DNA of 64,000 nt from Paenochrobactrum glaciei. Lineage in GTDB: Bacteria > Pseudomonadota > Alphaproteobacteria > Rhizobiales > Rhizobiaceae. Positions 42,504 through 51,277 of this stretch are shown one piece after another. Location of the stretch: NCBI RefSeq assembly GCF_039522165.1, contig NZ_BAAADE010000001.1:496001-560000 (forward strand). The letters run 5' to 3'. How positions within the stretch are numbered: the stretch's first letter is position 1; each line of letters opens with the position of its first letter. A model generated the notes under the pieces. The model saw only the letters and a program-made list of their open reading frames with translations, was not told the DNA's origin and did not search any database. Made by a program: the position numbers and the translations under genes.

Positions 42504-43205
42504 TTAATCAGCGCTTGCCAATCCTTGACGAATACGCGCAATCACATCCTGCACGCGCGGATGGTTGATATTGCGACGTGCGGCCACCAGACAGGCTTGT
42601 GAACGCAGGATCACGCCATCCTCCAGCACTTTGAGCTTATTCGCCCGCAATGTGGAACCGGTCGAGGTGATATCGACAATCATATCTGCTGAACCTGCCG
42701 CAGGTGCCCCTTCCGTTGCCCCCAGACTTTCAACAATGCGATAGACCTGAATACCGTGTTTTTGTGAGAAAAACTGCTGTGTCAGGCGCCAATATTTGGT
42801 GGCGATACGCAAACGGCGGCCATGACGCTGGCGGAAGTCTGCCGCCACATCATCCAGATCAGCCATAGTTGTCACATCGCGCCAAACTTCCGGAAGCGCC
42901 ACAACCACATCGGCATGGCCAAAACCAAGCGGCACTTCAATGCTCACGCGCTCATCGGCATGGGCTAAAGTTTCACGGATCAGATCTTCACCGGTTACGC
43001 CCAGATCAACCGAACCATAGCCGAGCTCACGGGCGATTTCGGAAGCTGACAAAAACAAAATGTCGAGATCATCCACGCCTTCAACGCGGGCGCGATAGTT
43101 ACGATCATCGTCGGGTAAAATCACCTTAAAACCGGCAGCGCCCAGAATTTCCAATGATTTTTCTTTTAACCGCCCCTTGGACGGCAGTGCTAAAACAACA
43201 CTCAT
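42504..43205 (-). CDS. hisG: ATP phosphoribosyltransferase, short form (HisG(S))
   Basis: 233 residues, first step of histidine synthesis (ATP + PRPP). It starts LALPSKGRLKEKSLEIL; the catalytic PRPP loop is DMIVDITSTGSTLRAN. It lacks the C-terminal ACT-like regulatory domain of long HisG, so it needs HisZ for activity and feedback inhibition. It overlaps hisZ by 4 bases and is last in hisS-hisZ-hisG. Confidence 0.95.
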   Translation of the reverse strand: MSVVLALPSKGRLKEKSLEILGAAGFKVILPDDDRNYRARVEGVDDLDILFLSASEIARELGYGSVDLGVTGEDLIRETLAHADERVSIEVPLGFGHADVVVALPEVWRDVTTMADLDDVAADFRQRHGRRLRIATKYWRLTQQFFSQKHGIQVYRIVESLGATEGAPAAGSADMIVDITSTGSTLRANKLKVLEDGVILRSQACLVAARRNINHPRVQDVIARIRQGLASAD

Positions 43206-44326
43206 AATGGCTCTCCGGCAAGTTTGCGCAACCGGTCAAGCCAGATAGAAAACCCAACACCGGGAATTGGTTCGCTGGCACCCAGCATGGTCAGCAAACG
43301 ATCATAACGGCCGCCACCGACAATCACCTGCTCTTCGCCATCTGCCGTTTGGCGGATTTCATAAACAAGACCGGTGTAATAATCGAGCGGACGACCAAAA
43401 GAAGCATCATAAACAAGCTTGTCTGTATCAATGCCGCTGGCCGCAATAGCACGCGCACGCGCCTCAAATTTCTGGATTGCTGATGCCAAATCCAGATTAT
43501 GATCGGCGGCAAAGGCACGCAATGTAACCGTTGCCACATTAAGAGATGCCCGAATATCCAGAAAACCTTGCAAGGCAGACAGAGCAGCGGCCGGAAATTT
43601 AATGGCGGCCAGATCTTCTTTTTCAATCAGACGGCGGGCAATTTCTGACGGAGTGCGGCCGGCCGAAGGCGAAATACCTGCCTCCTGCATTTCCAGCTCC
43701 AGCACTTGTGCCAAGCCCGCTTCATCGCCTTCTGCGATCAGTGCCATAATATTGTCAGGCAGCTGATCCTGTGGCTGGGGCGCAGACAAATCAGCCAGTG
43801 TTGTGCCTAAACTTTTCTCGTCGCCAAAAGCACGCAGCAGTTTTTTGCGCCAGCCTTGCGGCAAGCCAAGTGCTTTAACAAGCGCTGCAAAAACCGCCTG
43901 ATCACCCAGCACAATGTCAAAATTAACATCAGGGGCAGCAGCTTTTACGCAAGCCAGCGCATCAGCGATAGAACGGGCATCCGAAGAAGCCTCGTCCGTC
44001 TCGCCTAAATCTTCGATGCCGGCTTGCAAAAATTCGCTCGCACCATCACGGCGCTGGCGGAACACTTCACCCAAATAAGCGTAACGCTTAGGTGTGGCGG
44101 CATTCAAGGCAATATGATTACGGCAGACGGGTATTGTAAACTCCGGACGCAAGCACAGACTGTCACCATTCTCATTTTCAGTGAGAAAAATACGTCTGCG
44201 CAAATCTTCACCCGCCATATCCAAAAAAGGATCAGCAGGCTGGATCAGTGGAATAGATACCAGATCCGCTTCCATGCTGGTCAGCGCGGAAGAAAGATCG
44301 CGAATAAGAGAAGAATTACCCGTCAT
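43202..44326 (-). CDS. hisZ: ATP phosphoribosyltransferase regulatory subunit HisZ
   Basis: 374 residues, a paralogue of the HisRS catalytic core without aminoacylation activity. LRPEFTIPVCRNHIA, KRYAYLGEVFRQRR and DASFGRPLDYYTGLVYEI are HisRS-like motifs 2 and histidine A relics, and VIVGGGRYDRLLTMLG follows. It joins short HisG in a hetero-octamer and senses histidine. The start is 4 bases after hisS, and the end overlaps hisG. Confidence 0.94.
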   Translation of the reverse strand: MTGNSSLIRDLSSALTSMEADLVSIPLIQPADPFLDMAGEDLRRRIFLTENENGDSLCLRPEFTIPVCRNHIALNAATPKRYAYLGEVFRQRRDGASEFLQAGIEDLGETDEASSDARSIADALACVKAAAPDVNFDIVLGDQAVFAALVKALGLPQGWRKKLLRAFGDEKSLGTTLADLSAPQPQDQLPDNIMALIAEGDEAGLAQVLELEMQEAGISPSAGRTPSEIARRLIEKEDLAAIKFPAAALSALQGFLDIRASLNVATVTLRAFAADHNLDLASAIQKFEARARAIAASGIDTDKLVYDASFGRPLDYYTGLVYEIRQTADGEEQVIVGGGRYDRLLTMLGASEPIPGVGFSIWLDRLRKLAGEPL

Positions 44327-44330
44327 GCGA

Positions 44331-45842
44331 TTAACTCAAACCTTTCGCGCGGTCTTCAGCCTGAGCGCTCAGAATTTTTTGAACCTCAGCCACCAAATCC
44401 TGCTCTTTGACAGTGACCTGAGCCGGACGGCTGGCGCGCCACTCTTCATTGCTTTCAATTTCACCGGAAAGGCGCTTGCCTTCGATCAAATCTTTAATCT
44501 GCACTTCGCCGAGCGCGCGTTCATCACCGCCTTGAATGATGGCAAGCGGCGAATTGCGACGATCAGCATATTTCAACTGATTGCCGAATTTCTTCCAATT
44601 GCCCTGATACATCTCGGCGCGGATACCCGCATCACGAAGGCTCTGCGTAAATTTCTGATAATGGCCCAAGCTTTCCGCATCACCATCCATAACAGTGACG
44701 AGAACCGGTGCAATAGTTTCTTCCTGCCCGAGCTTCCCAAGATTTTTCAAAGCGGTCATCAAACGTGACACACCGATGGAAAAACCAGTTGCCGGAACCG
44801 GCTGGCCGCGGAAACGCGACACCAGACCGTCATAACGGCCACCACCACCGACAGAACCGAAGACAACTTTTTCACCTTTTTCATTGGTGACATCAAATTG
44901 CAATTCGGCTTCATAAACAGGGCCGGTATAATATTCGAGACCGCGCACAACTGACGGATCGATTTTCACGCGACCCTGATAGTTGCCGGCATCAAATAGT
45001 GCCTGCATCTGAGCAAGCTCTTCAACGCCTTCAACACCGCGTGCATTGCCTTCAACCACTTTGCGCAAATTGGCAATGGTCTGCTGGCCGTCTTCGCTGC
45101 CAGCCGCCGTAAATTCCAGCACTTTGGCAATCGCTGCTGCGTCCAGTCCGGCGCCTTTGGTAAAGTCGCCGGATTCATCACGGCGGCCTTCGCCGAGCAG
45201 CAGCTTCACGCCTTCTTCGCCGAACTTGTCGAGCTTATCGACAGCGCGCAAAACGTTAAGGCGGCGATTGGCATTTTCATCACCGGCCAAGCCGATCAAT
45301 TCCAGCACGCCGTCCAGCACTTTGCGGTTGTTAACACGGATAACATAATCACCACGTTGAATGCCTAAGCGCTCCAGCGTATCAGCAGCCATCATGCACA
45401 TTTCCGCATCAGCCGCGACGCCCGGTCCGCCTACTGTATCAGCATCAAACTGCATGAACTGACGGAAACGGCCTGGACCCGGCTTTTCGTTGCGGAACAC
45501 CCAGCCATTGCGATAGGTGCGGAACGGTAACTGAATTTCATTGAAATTTTCGGCCACATGACGGGCAAGCGGCGCGGTCAGATCATAGCGCAGCGACAGC
45601 CATTGCTCATCATCATCCTGCAATGAAAACACACCTTCATTCGGGCGATCCTGATCCGGCAGGAACTTGCCCAGCGCATCAGTATATTCCACCAGCGGTG
45701 TTTCAATCGGCTCAAAACCATATAATTCATAGACAGAGCGGATCGTCGCCAGCATTTTTTCTGCGGCGCGCAAATCCTCCGGCACCCGGTCAACAAATCC
45801 ACGTGGCAAACGCGCTTTCATTTTAGCGGTTTTATCCGTCAT
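44331..45842 (-). CDS. hisS: Histidyl-tRNA synthetase
   Basis: 503 residues, class II synthetase of the longer alphaproteobacterial type. LSLRYDLTAPLARHVAEN and FRTYRNGWVFRNEKPGPGRFRQFMQFDADTVG (motif 2), the histidine loop VVRGLEYYTGPVYEAEL and motif 3 PATGFSIGVSRLM are present. The C-terminal anticodon-binding domain carries VLVTVMDGD. It heads the operon with the histidine synthesis genes hisZ and hisG, linking amino acid supply and charging. Confidence 0.96.
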   Translation of the reverse strand: MTDKTAKMKARLPRGFVDRVPEDLRAAEKMLATIRSVYELYGFEPIETPLVEYTDALGKFLPDQDRPNEGVFSLQDDDEQWLSLRYDLTAPLARHVAENFNEIQLPFRTYRNGWVFRNEKPGPGRFRQFMQFDADTVGGPGVAADAEMCMMAADTLERLGIQRGDYVIRVNNRKVLDGVLELIGLAGDENANRRLNVLRAVDKLDKFGEEGVKLLLGEGRRDESGDFTKGAGLDAAAIAKVLEFTAAGSEDGQQTIANLRKVVEGNARGVEGVEELAQMQALFDAGNYQGRVKIDPSVVRGLEYYTGPVYEAELQFDVTNEKGEKVVFGSVGGGGRYDGLVSRFRGQPVPATGFSIGVSRLMTALKNLGKLGQEETIAPVLVTVMDGDAESLGHYQKFTQSLRDAGIRAEMYQGNWKKFGNQLKYADRRNSPLAIIQGGDERALGEVQIKDLIEGKRLSGEIESNEEWRASRPAQVTVKEQDLVAEVQKILSAQAEDRAKGLS

Positions 45843-45976
45843 ATCTCATGCCCAATCACTGGTTATCACTTAATTATTGCGGCGCAGTGCCGCCTTTCCC
45901 TGTCCGTTTCCTAACCGATCAAATCCGGTGCGGCAAGGGTACTTATCGCCATGCGTCCATGTAAAGCTGACATAAA

Positions 45977-46642
45977 TCAAGCAACAGGACGCTTGAACGC
46001 CGCCCGCATGGCATCAATCTTGTCGCGGCAATGGCAACCTTCGATATGATCATTGATCAAACCCATTGCCTGCATAAAAGCGTAAACGGTTGTCGGCCCC
46101 ACAAATGACCAGCCACGCTTCTTCAAATCTTTGGAGATTTTGGTTGATGTTGCCGAGGTCGGATTAGCAATCAAAGTCGGATAATCCACTATCTGAGGGC
46201 GATCTTTTTCATCCGGCTCGAAGCTCCAGAAATAAGCCGCCAGCGAGCCTTTTTCTGCAACCAGCTCAATTGCGCGTTTGGCATTATTGATAGTGGAGCG
46301 GATTTTGCCTTGATGGCGCACAATACCGGCATCACCGAGCAAACGTGCCACATCATCCTCGCCATAAAGCGCAACTTTATGAAAATCAAAACCATCAAAA
46401 GCCGCACGGAAATTTTCACGTTTGCGCAAAATTGTCAGCCATGACAGGCCGGACTGAAAACCTTCCAAACAAATCTTTTCAAACAGGCGCTGATCACTAA
46501 CAACGGGATGCCCCCATTCATGATCGTGATAATGGAGATAATCAGGCAATGCTCCCGGCCAAAAACAACGAATTTTCTGGTCTTCACCTTTAATAAGTCC
46601 GGCTGCCAAGCCGTTCTCAATCGCCTGCTCGCTATCACTCAC
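45977..46642 (-). CDS. tag: DNA-3-methyladenine glycosylase I
   Basis: 221 residues from the GTG at 46642, supported by GAAGG eight bases before; a TTG at 46657 is an alternative but contains that ribosome site. It excises 3-methyladenine from alkylated DNA. The zinc-snap residues are seen as RCFWPG and YHDHEWG near the start and HIEGCHC near the end. ICLEGFQSGLSWLTILRKR carries the catalytic/base pocket region, and KRGWSFVGPTTVYAFMQA matches Tag. It is single, with a CtrA-like box just upstream. Confidence 0.93.
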   Translation of the reverse strand: MSDSEQAIENGLAAGLIKGEDQKIRCFWPGALPDYLHYHDHEWGHPVVSDQRLFEKICLEGFQSGLSWLTILRKRENFRAAFDGFDFHKVALYGEDDVARLLGDAGIVRHQGKIRSTINNAKRAIELVAEKGSLAAYFWSFEPDEKDRPQIVDYPTLIANPTSATSTKISKDLKKRGWSFVGPTTVYAFMQAMGLINDHIEGCHCRDKIDAMRAAFKRPVA

Positions 46643-46668
46643 TGACTTAACCTTCAAAAATCATCATT

Positions 46669-46683
46669 TTAAAATCTTTTTAA
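46669..46683. promoter_or_regulatory. CtrA-like box upstream of tag
   Basis: TTAA-N7-TTAA at 46669-46683, followed by CC, 27 bases before the tag start. The surroundings are AT-rich, so chance occurrence is quite possible. Confidence 0.35.
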
Positions 46684-46832
46684 CCACAAATCATAAGATC
46701 AGACTAACTACAATTCGTAAACTCGCTGATTATTTAAAATTTCACACCAGATCGCACCAAGCTGTTTACTATTCCGTTGGGTTTATCGGAGATGATCATG
46801 TGATTACACCAGTGCTTTCAGGATTTACCCTC

Positions 46833-46973
46833 ATGCAGCCAAGACATCTTTTATTAATTGCTTCGGTCTTTGCAGTCAGTGTTTCTGCGGTTTCGGCGAC
46901 AGCTGTTCTGGCCAATGCCCCAACGCAAACGGCACAGGCAGTGAAAATCACTCCCCATGCCGCTCAGCATTGA
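46833..46973 (+). CDS. Small exported peptide (46 aa), unknown function
   Basis: The ATG at 46833 has AGGA ten bases upstream. The product starts MQPRHLLLIASVFAVSVSAV, a typical signal peptide (basic then hydrophobic) with likely cleavage at VSA or VLA. This leaves a mature peptide of about 20 residues rich in A, T, Q and His (ending HAAQH). No cysteine, no lipobox. It sits alone between tag and the convergent glcF, ending 23 bases before the glcF stop. Not recognised. Confidence 0.5.
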   Translation: MQPRHLLLIASVFAVSVSAVSATAVLANAPTQTAQAVKITPHAAQH

Positions 46974-46996
46974 TAGTTTAACTTTTAACGCCTGAA

Positions 46997-48298
46997 TTAA
47001 GCCGCCAAAGCACTCAATTCCACCGGCTTTGGCCCGCCATATGCCCAGTCGAGCAGCTCGACAGTGTGCACAATCGGCAAACCAGTGCCGCCCGCAATCT
47101 GCGTCATGCAACCAATATTACCCGTGGCAATCAAAGCCGCACCGGTTGCTTCAATATTTCCCACTTTTCGTGTTCGTAATTTTGCAGCGATTTCCGGCTG
47201 CATAATGTTGTAAGTTCCGGCGGAACCACAGCACAAATGCCCTTCCAAAGGCTCACGCACTTCAAAGCCGGCCTGCACCAGCAAATCTTTAGGCTGACGG
47301 GTGATTTTTTGCCCGTGCTGCATTGAACAGGCCGAATGATAAGCAACGCTTAAAGCTTTCGGGCTTTCAGGTTTTGGCAATTCGAGCGTTACCAAATATT
47401 CTGTCACATCTTTGGCCAAAGCTGAAACACGCGCAGCTTTTTCTGCATATTGTGCATCCAGACGCAACATATAGCCGTAATCTTTAATGGTCGTGCCGCA
47501 ACCTGAAGCGGTGATGATAATGGCATCTAGGCCACCCGCTTCAATCTCACGCGTCCAGACATCAACATTATGGCGCGCCTGTTGCAGCGCTTCTTCTTCG
47601 CGCCCCATATGATGCACCAGCGAGCCGCAGCAGCCCTCGCCCTTCGGCATCACCACTTCAATATTAAAGCGGGCGAGAAGGCGCAAAGTTGCTTCATTAA
47701 TACCGGGTTTTAACACCGGCTGCGCGCAACCATTTAAAATCGCCACACGCCCACGGATCTGTTGTGGCTTTACAGGCTCAAGCGTTGATTTAGGTGCAAT
47801 TTCAGAAGGTGCCAAACGCAGCATCGCGGCATAGGGTTTCAGCGCATCGAATTTATCAAACAAGGGCGCCAGTGGGCGACCAAACCTTGCCATCCGCAGT
47901 GCCAAACGGAAACGTGCCGGATAAGGCAGGATTTTCGCCAAAATGCCGCGCGTGATGCGGTTCATCAACGGGCGCTGATAGGTCTTTTCAATATGGGCGC
48001 GCGCATGATCAACCAGATGCATATAATTAACACCGGACGGACATGTGCTCATGCAGGAAAGACAAGACAAACAGCGATCGACATGACGCACGATTTCCTC
48101 ATCTGCGTCACGGCCGTTTTCCAGCATATCTTTAATAAGATAGATACGACCACGCGGGCTGTCCAGCTCATTGCCGAGCGTCACATAGGTCGGGCAAGTG
48201 GCCGTACAAAATCCGCAATGCACGCATTTACGCAGGATTTTTTCGGCTTCATTGACTGCCGGATCCAGCAATTGTTCAGGGCTGAAATTCGTCTGCAT
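46997..48298 (-). CDS. glcF: Glycolate oxidase iron-sulfur subunit
   Basis: 433 residues. Two 4Fe-4S motifs are visible: CVHCGFCTATCP (residues about 25-36) and CLSCLSCMSTCP (about 75-86), the second variant of CxxCxxCxxxCP. Two CCG domains follow (GCCGSLVHH, HLCCGSAGTYNI). It passes electrons from the flavin subunit of glycolate oxidase to the respiratory chain. Last gene of glcD-glcE-glcF, 3 bases behind glcE. Confidence 0.95.
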   Translation of the reverse strand: MQTNFSPEQLLDPAVNEAEKILRKCVHCGFCTATCPTYVTLGNELDSPRGRIYLIKDMLENGRDADEEIVRHVDRCLSCLSCMSTCPSGVNYMHLVDHARAHIEKTYQRPLMNRITRGILAKILPYPARFRLALRMARFGRPLAPLFDKFDALKPYAAMLRLAPSEIAPKSTLEPVKPQQIRGRVAILNGCAQPVLKPGINEATLRLLARFNIEVVMPKGEGCCGSLVHHMGREEEALQQARHNVDVWTREIEAGGLDAIIITASGCGTTIKDYGYMLRLDAQYAEKAARVSALAKDVTEYLVTLELPKPESPKALSVAYHSACSMQHGQKITRQPKDLLVQAGFEVREPLEGHLCCGSAGTYNIMQPEIAAKLRTRKVGNIEATGAALIATGNIGCMTQIAGGTGLPIVHTVELLDWAYGGPKPVELSALAA

Positions 48299-48301
48299 AG
48301 T

Positions 48302-49522
48302 TTAAGCTCCAGCCTGATTTTCAAACGGATACATACGACCCGGATTGAGAATGTGTTCAGGGTCAAATTGCGCCCGCAGCCGCTCACTCAGCAGTGCCAA
48401 GGCTTTTGGCTGCGGCTCAAACACATCTAAATTCGCGCGCATGTCCTCAGTGCCACGCACCAAAGTGGCATGACCGCCGCCATATTTGGCAATGAGTTTA
48501 CGCAACAACAACGCTTCCGGATCAGCTTCCATACGCAGCCAAGCCAAGCCGCCCTGCCAGTCATAAAAAGCATCAACACCAGTGTGAAGGCGCAGTTCCG
48601 CCACCATCTGATGTGCCATCATCGGCGTCATGGATACACGCCAAACCGCGCGACTGCCTTGATCCGCGAAAGGCAAAACATCCCTGATTTCGCGCCAAAG
48701 CGTGACGGATTGTGCTTCATCCAGCACTTCTATTTCGCCGCCGAGCAGTTCTTGCAGCTGCTTGCAACGATGTTTGACCGATGGTGCAAAGCCTTCAAGC
48801 CGCAAAACAGTGGCAGATTCCGCCCCCAAAGCACCGCCTAAGAAACGCCAGACAACACTGACTGGCAAATGCGCGGCTGAAGCAACCTCTTCGCGTGAGC
48901 CCATCGCCATCGCCATAATGCGGGCAGCCTGCTCATCATCAAGCCCGCGCACCGCCAATGTGGCAAATGTTTCCGGCACCGGTAGCACTTTAAAAGTTAC
49001 TTCCGTCAATACGCCCAAAGTGCCCCATGAATTGGCCATACCTTTGGAAAGATCATAACCGGTGACGTTTTTAACCACACGACCACCGGATTTAAACAAT
49101 TCACCACGCCCCGATACCACCCGCACACCCAAAACATGGTCGCGGGCCGAGCCTGATTTAATACGGCGTGGGCCGGTCAGATTGGTGGCAAGCATGCCGC
49201 CGATGGTGCCCTGCCCCGAAGGCTGCCCCAGCAAAGGGCCATAATCCATCGGTTCAAACTGGAAGGACTGATTGTTTTGCGCAAGCAATGCTTCAATCTC
49301 TGCCAGCGGTGTGCCAGCTTTAGCGCTGATCACCAGCTCATCCGGCTCATATAAAGTGATGCCGCTTAAAGCCGACATATCAAGCACATGCCCGGTTGTA
49401 ATCACGCGGCCTTGCGCACGTTTGGAACCTTGACCAATGATTTCAAGCGCTTCGCCCGAACCCACAGCCTGTTTAACCAGTTCAACAACGGCAGTTTCGT
49501 CTTGGGGATGAAAAATCGTCAT
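48302..49522 (-). CDS. glcE: Glycolate oxidase FAD-binding subunit GlcE
   Basis: 406 residues with a PCMH-type FAD domain (VISAKAGTPLAEIEALLAQ, FEPMDYGPLLGQPSGQGTIGGMLATN, VVKNVTGYDLSKGM) and a C-terminal FAD-linked oxidase end (FDPEHILNPGRMYPF). It is the second flavin subunit of glycolate dehydrogenase, which turns glycolate into glyoxylate at the membrane. It starts 12 bases after glcD. Confidence 0.95.
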   Translation of the reverse strand: MTIFHPQDETAVVELVKQAVGSGEALEIIGQGSKRAQGRVITTGHVLDMSALSGITLYEPDELVISAKAGTPLAEIEALLAQNNQSFQFEPMDYGPLLGQPSGQGTIGGMLATNLTGPRRIKSGSARDHVLGVRVVSGRGELFKSGGRVVKNVTGYDLSKGMANSWGTLGVLTEVTFKVLPVPETFATLAVRGLDDEQAARIMAMAMGSREEVASAAHLPVSVVWRFLGGALGAESATVLRLEGFAPSVKHRCKQLQELLGGEIEVLDEAQSVTLWREIRDVLPFADQGSRAVWRVSMTPMMAHQMVAELRLHTGVDAFYDWQGGLAWLRMEADPEALLLRKLIAKYGGGHATLVRGTEDMRANLDVFEPQPKALALLSERLRAQFDPEHILNPGRMYPFENQAGA

Positions 49523-49534
49523 AATGTTCTCGGC

Positions 49535-51031
49535 TTAAAAACGCGGCAAATCAGGAAACGCCAATTCACCGCGATGCACATGCATGCGGCCAAGCTCGGC
49601 ACAACGGCGCAGTTGCGGAAACACCTTGCCCGGATTGAGCAAATGCTTCTCATCAAATGCACATTTCACCCGCATCTGGTGATCCAGATCAACCTCGTTG
49701 AACATTTCCGGCATCAGGTCGCGTTTTTCAACGCCTACGCCATGCTCACCGGTCAACACACCGCCAACCTTGACGCAAAGGCGCAAAATATCAGCGCCGA
49801 ATTCTTCGGCTGCCTGTAATTCACCCGGAATATTTGCATCATAGAGGATCAGCGGATGCAGATTGCCGTCACCGGCATGAAACACATTGGCAACGCGAAG
49901 CCCGTGACGCACTGACATTTCACGCATACCGGCCAGCACTTCCGGCAAGGCTTTACGCGGGATCGTACCATCCATGCAGAGATAATCCGGCGAAATACGC
50001 CCGACCGCCGGAAAAGCCGCCTTGCGCCCTGCCCAGAAAGCATTACGCTCTTCTTCGGAACGCGACAACTGACATGTGGTTGAGCCATTGCGCTGCGCAA
50101 TCGCCTCCACCATTTCAATCAGATAATCCACCTCAACCGGCGGGCCATCGAGCTCCACAATCAGCAAGGCTTCCACATCCAGCGGATAGCCGACTTTAAC
50201 AAAATCTTCTGCCGCTTTGATGGCAGGACGATCCATCATTTCCATGCCGCCCGGAATAATACCGGCGCCGATAATTTCTGCGACACAGACGCCTGCCTGC
50301 TCGCTGGATGGAAAACCGATCAGCACAGCGCGTGCCACTTCCGGCTTTTGCAAAATCCGTACGGTGACTTCTGTCACCACGCCCAGCAAACCTTCCGAGC
50401 CGGTCATCAGCCCCAGCATATCATAGGCTTCACTGTCGAGATGTTTGCCGCCGATGCGCAGCACTTCGCCACTGATCAGCACCACTTCAAGGCCGAGCAC
50501 ATTATTGGCGGTCAGGCCATATTTGAGGCAATGCACACCACCGGAATTTTCGGCAATATTGCCACCGATAGAACAGGCAATCTGGGAGGATGGATCAGGC
50601 GCATAATAAAAGCCCTCATGTTCCACCGCTTTGGTAATGCCTAAATTGGTGACGCCCGGCTGCACGACGGCGACACGGTTTGGATAATCCACCTGCAAAA
50701 TGCGATTAAAACGCGACATCACCAAAAGCACTGCATCGCCCAAAGGCAATGAACCGCCGGAAAGCGAGGTGCCAGCACCGCGCGGTACAACACGCACTGA
50801 ATTTTCATAGCAATAGCGCAAAACCTGCGACACCTGCTCAACCGTTTCCGGCAAAACCACCACTAAAGGCAGTTGCCGATAGGCGGTCAGTGCATCGCTT
50901 TCAAAAACACGCATCGCATTGGTGCTATCGACTATACCTTCTCCCGGTACAATCGCACGCAAAGCTGCAATAATTTCACCGCGTCGCGCCATGACCTTTT
51001 CGTCAAGCGCAGGCATTACCAATCCACTCAT
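49535..51031 (-). CDS. glcD: Glycolate oxidase catalytic subunit GlcD
   Basis: 498 residues from ATG 51031, preceded by GAGGAGG; the frame opens to 51076 without support. FAD-binding PCMH domain: VVPRGAGTSLSGGSLPLGDA, DPSSQIACSIGGNIAENSGG. Catalytic end: GGVLTGEHGVGVEKRDLM with FDEKHLLNPGKVFP. It oxidises glycolate (or D-lactate) with electrons passed via GlcE/GlcF to quinone. It heads the operon, divergent from a LysR regulator. Confidence 0.96.
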   Translation of the reverse strand: MSGLVMPALDEKVMARRGEIIAALRAIVPGEGIVDSTNAMRVFESDALTAYRQLPLVVVLPETVEQVSQVLRYCYENSVRVVPRGAGTSLSGGSLPLGDAVLLVMSRFNRILQVDYPNRVAVVQPGVTNLGITKAVEHEGFYYAPDPSSQIACSIGGNIAENSGGVHCLKYGLTANNVLGLEVVLISGEVLRIGGKHLDSEAYDMLGLMTGSEGLLGVVTEVTVRILQKPEVARAVLIGFPSSEQAGVCVAEIIGAGIIPGGMEMMDRPAIKAAEDFVKVGYPLDVEALLIVELDGPPVEVDYLIEMVEAIAQRNGSTTCQLSRSEEERNAFWAGRKAAFPAVGRISPDYLCMDGTIPRKALPEVLAGMREMSVRHGLRVANVFHAGDGNLHPLILYDANIPGELQAAEEFGADILRLCVKVGGVLTGEHGVGVEKRDLMPEMFNEVDLDHQMRVKCAFDEKHLLNPGKVFPQLRRCAELGRMHVHRGELAFPDLPRF

Positions 51032-51077
51032 GAGAGCCTCCTCACGCCAAAGTGCATTTGGCACGCTCGCCGTCAAG

Positions 51078-51096
51078 TGGTAAATTAATTTTACCA
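51078..51096. promoter_or_regulatory. Inverted repeat in the glcD / LysR intergenic region
   Basis: TGGTAAA-TTAAT-TTTACCA, seven-base perfect arms, 47 bases upstream of glcD. It is an operator candidate for the adjacent LysR or GntR regulator; its spacing does not match the known FadR/PdhR TnGTnnnACnA core. Confidence 0.5.
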
Positions 51097-51277
51097 GCGG
51101 ACAAACTGCCTCACTCCCCTTTCGTATAAAGCAGTTTAGCCTGTTGTGAAGTGCATGGAAACCAGATGACTTGCACTCATAGGAGGATTAAGTTTACATC
51201 TGCCTTTCGAGTGCATCGGGCATCAACTGCTTTTCAGCTGGCAAGCCGGCTTAACTTTAAAATCCTGACGGAGCGAA

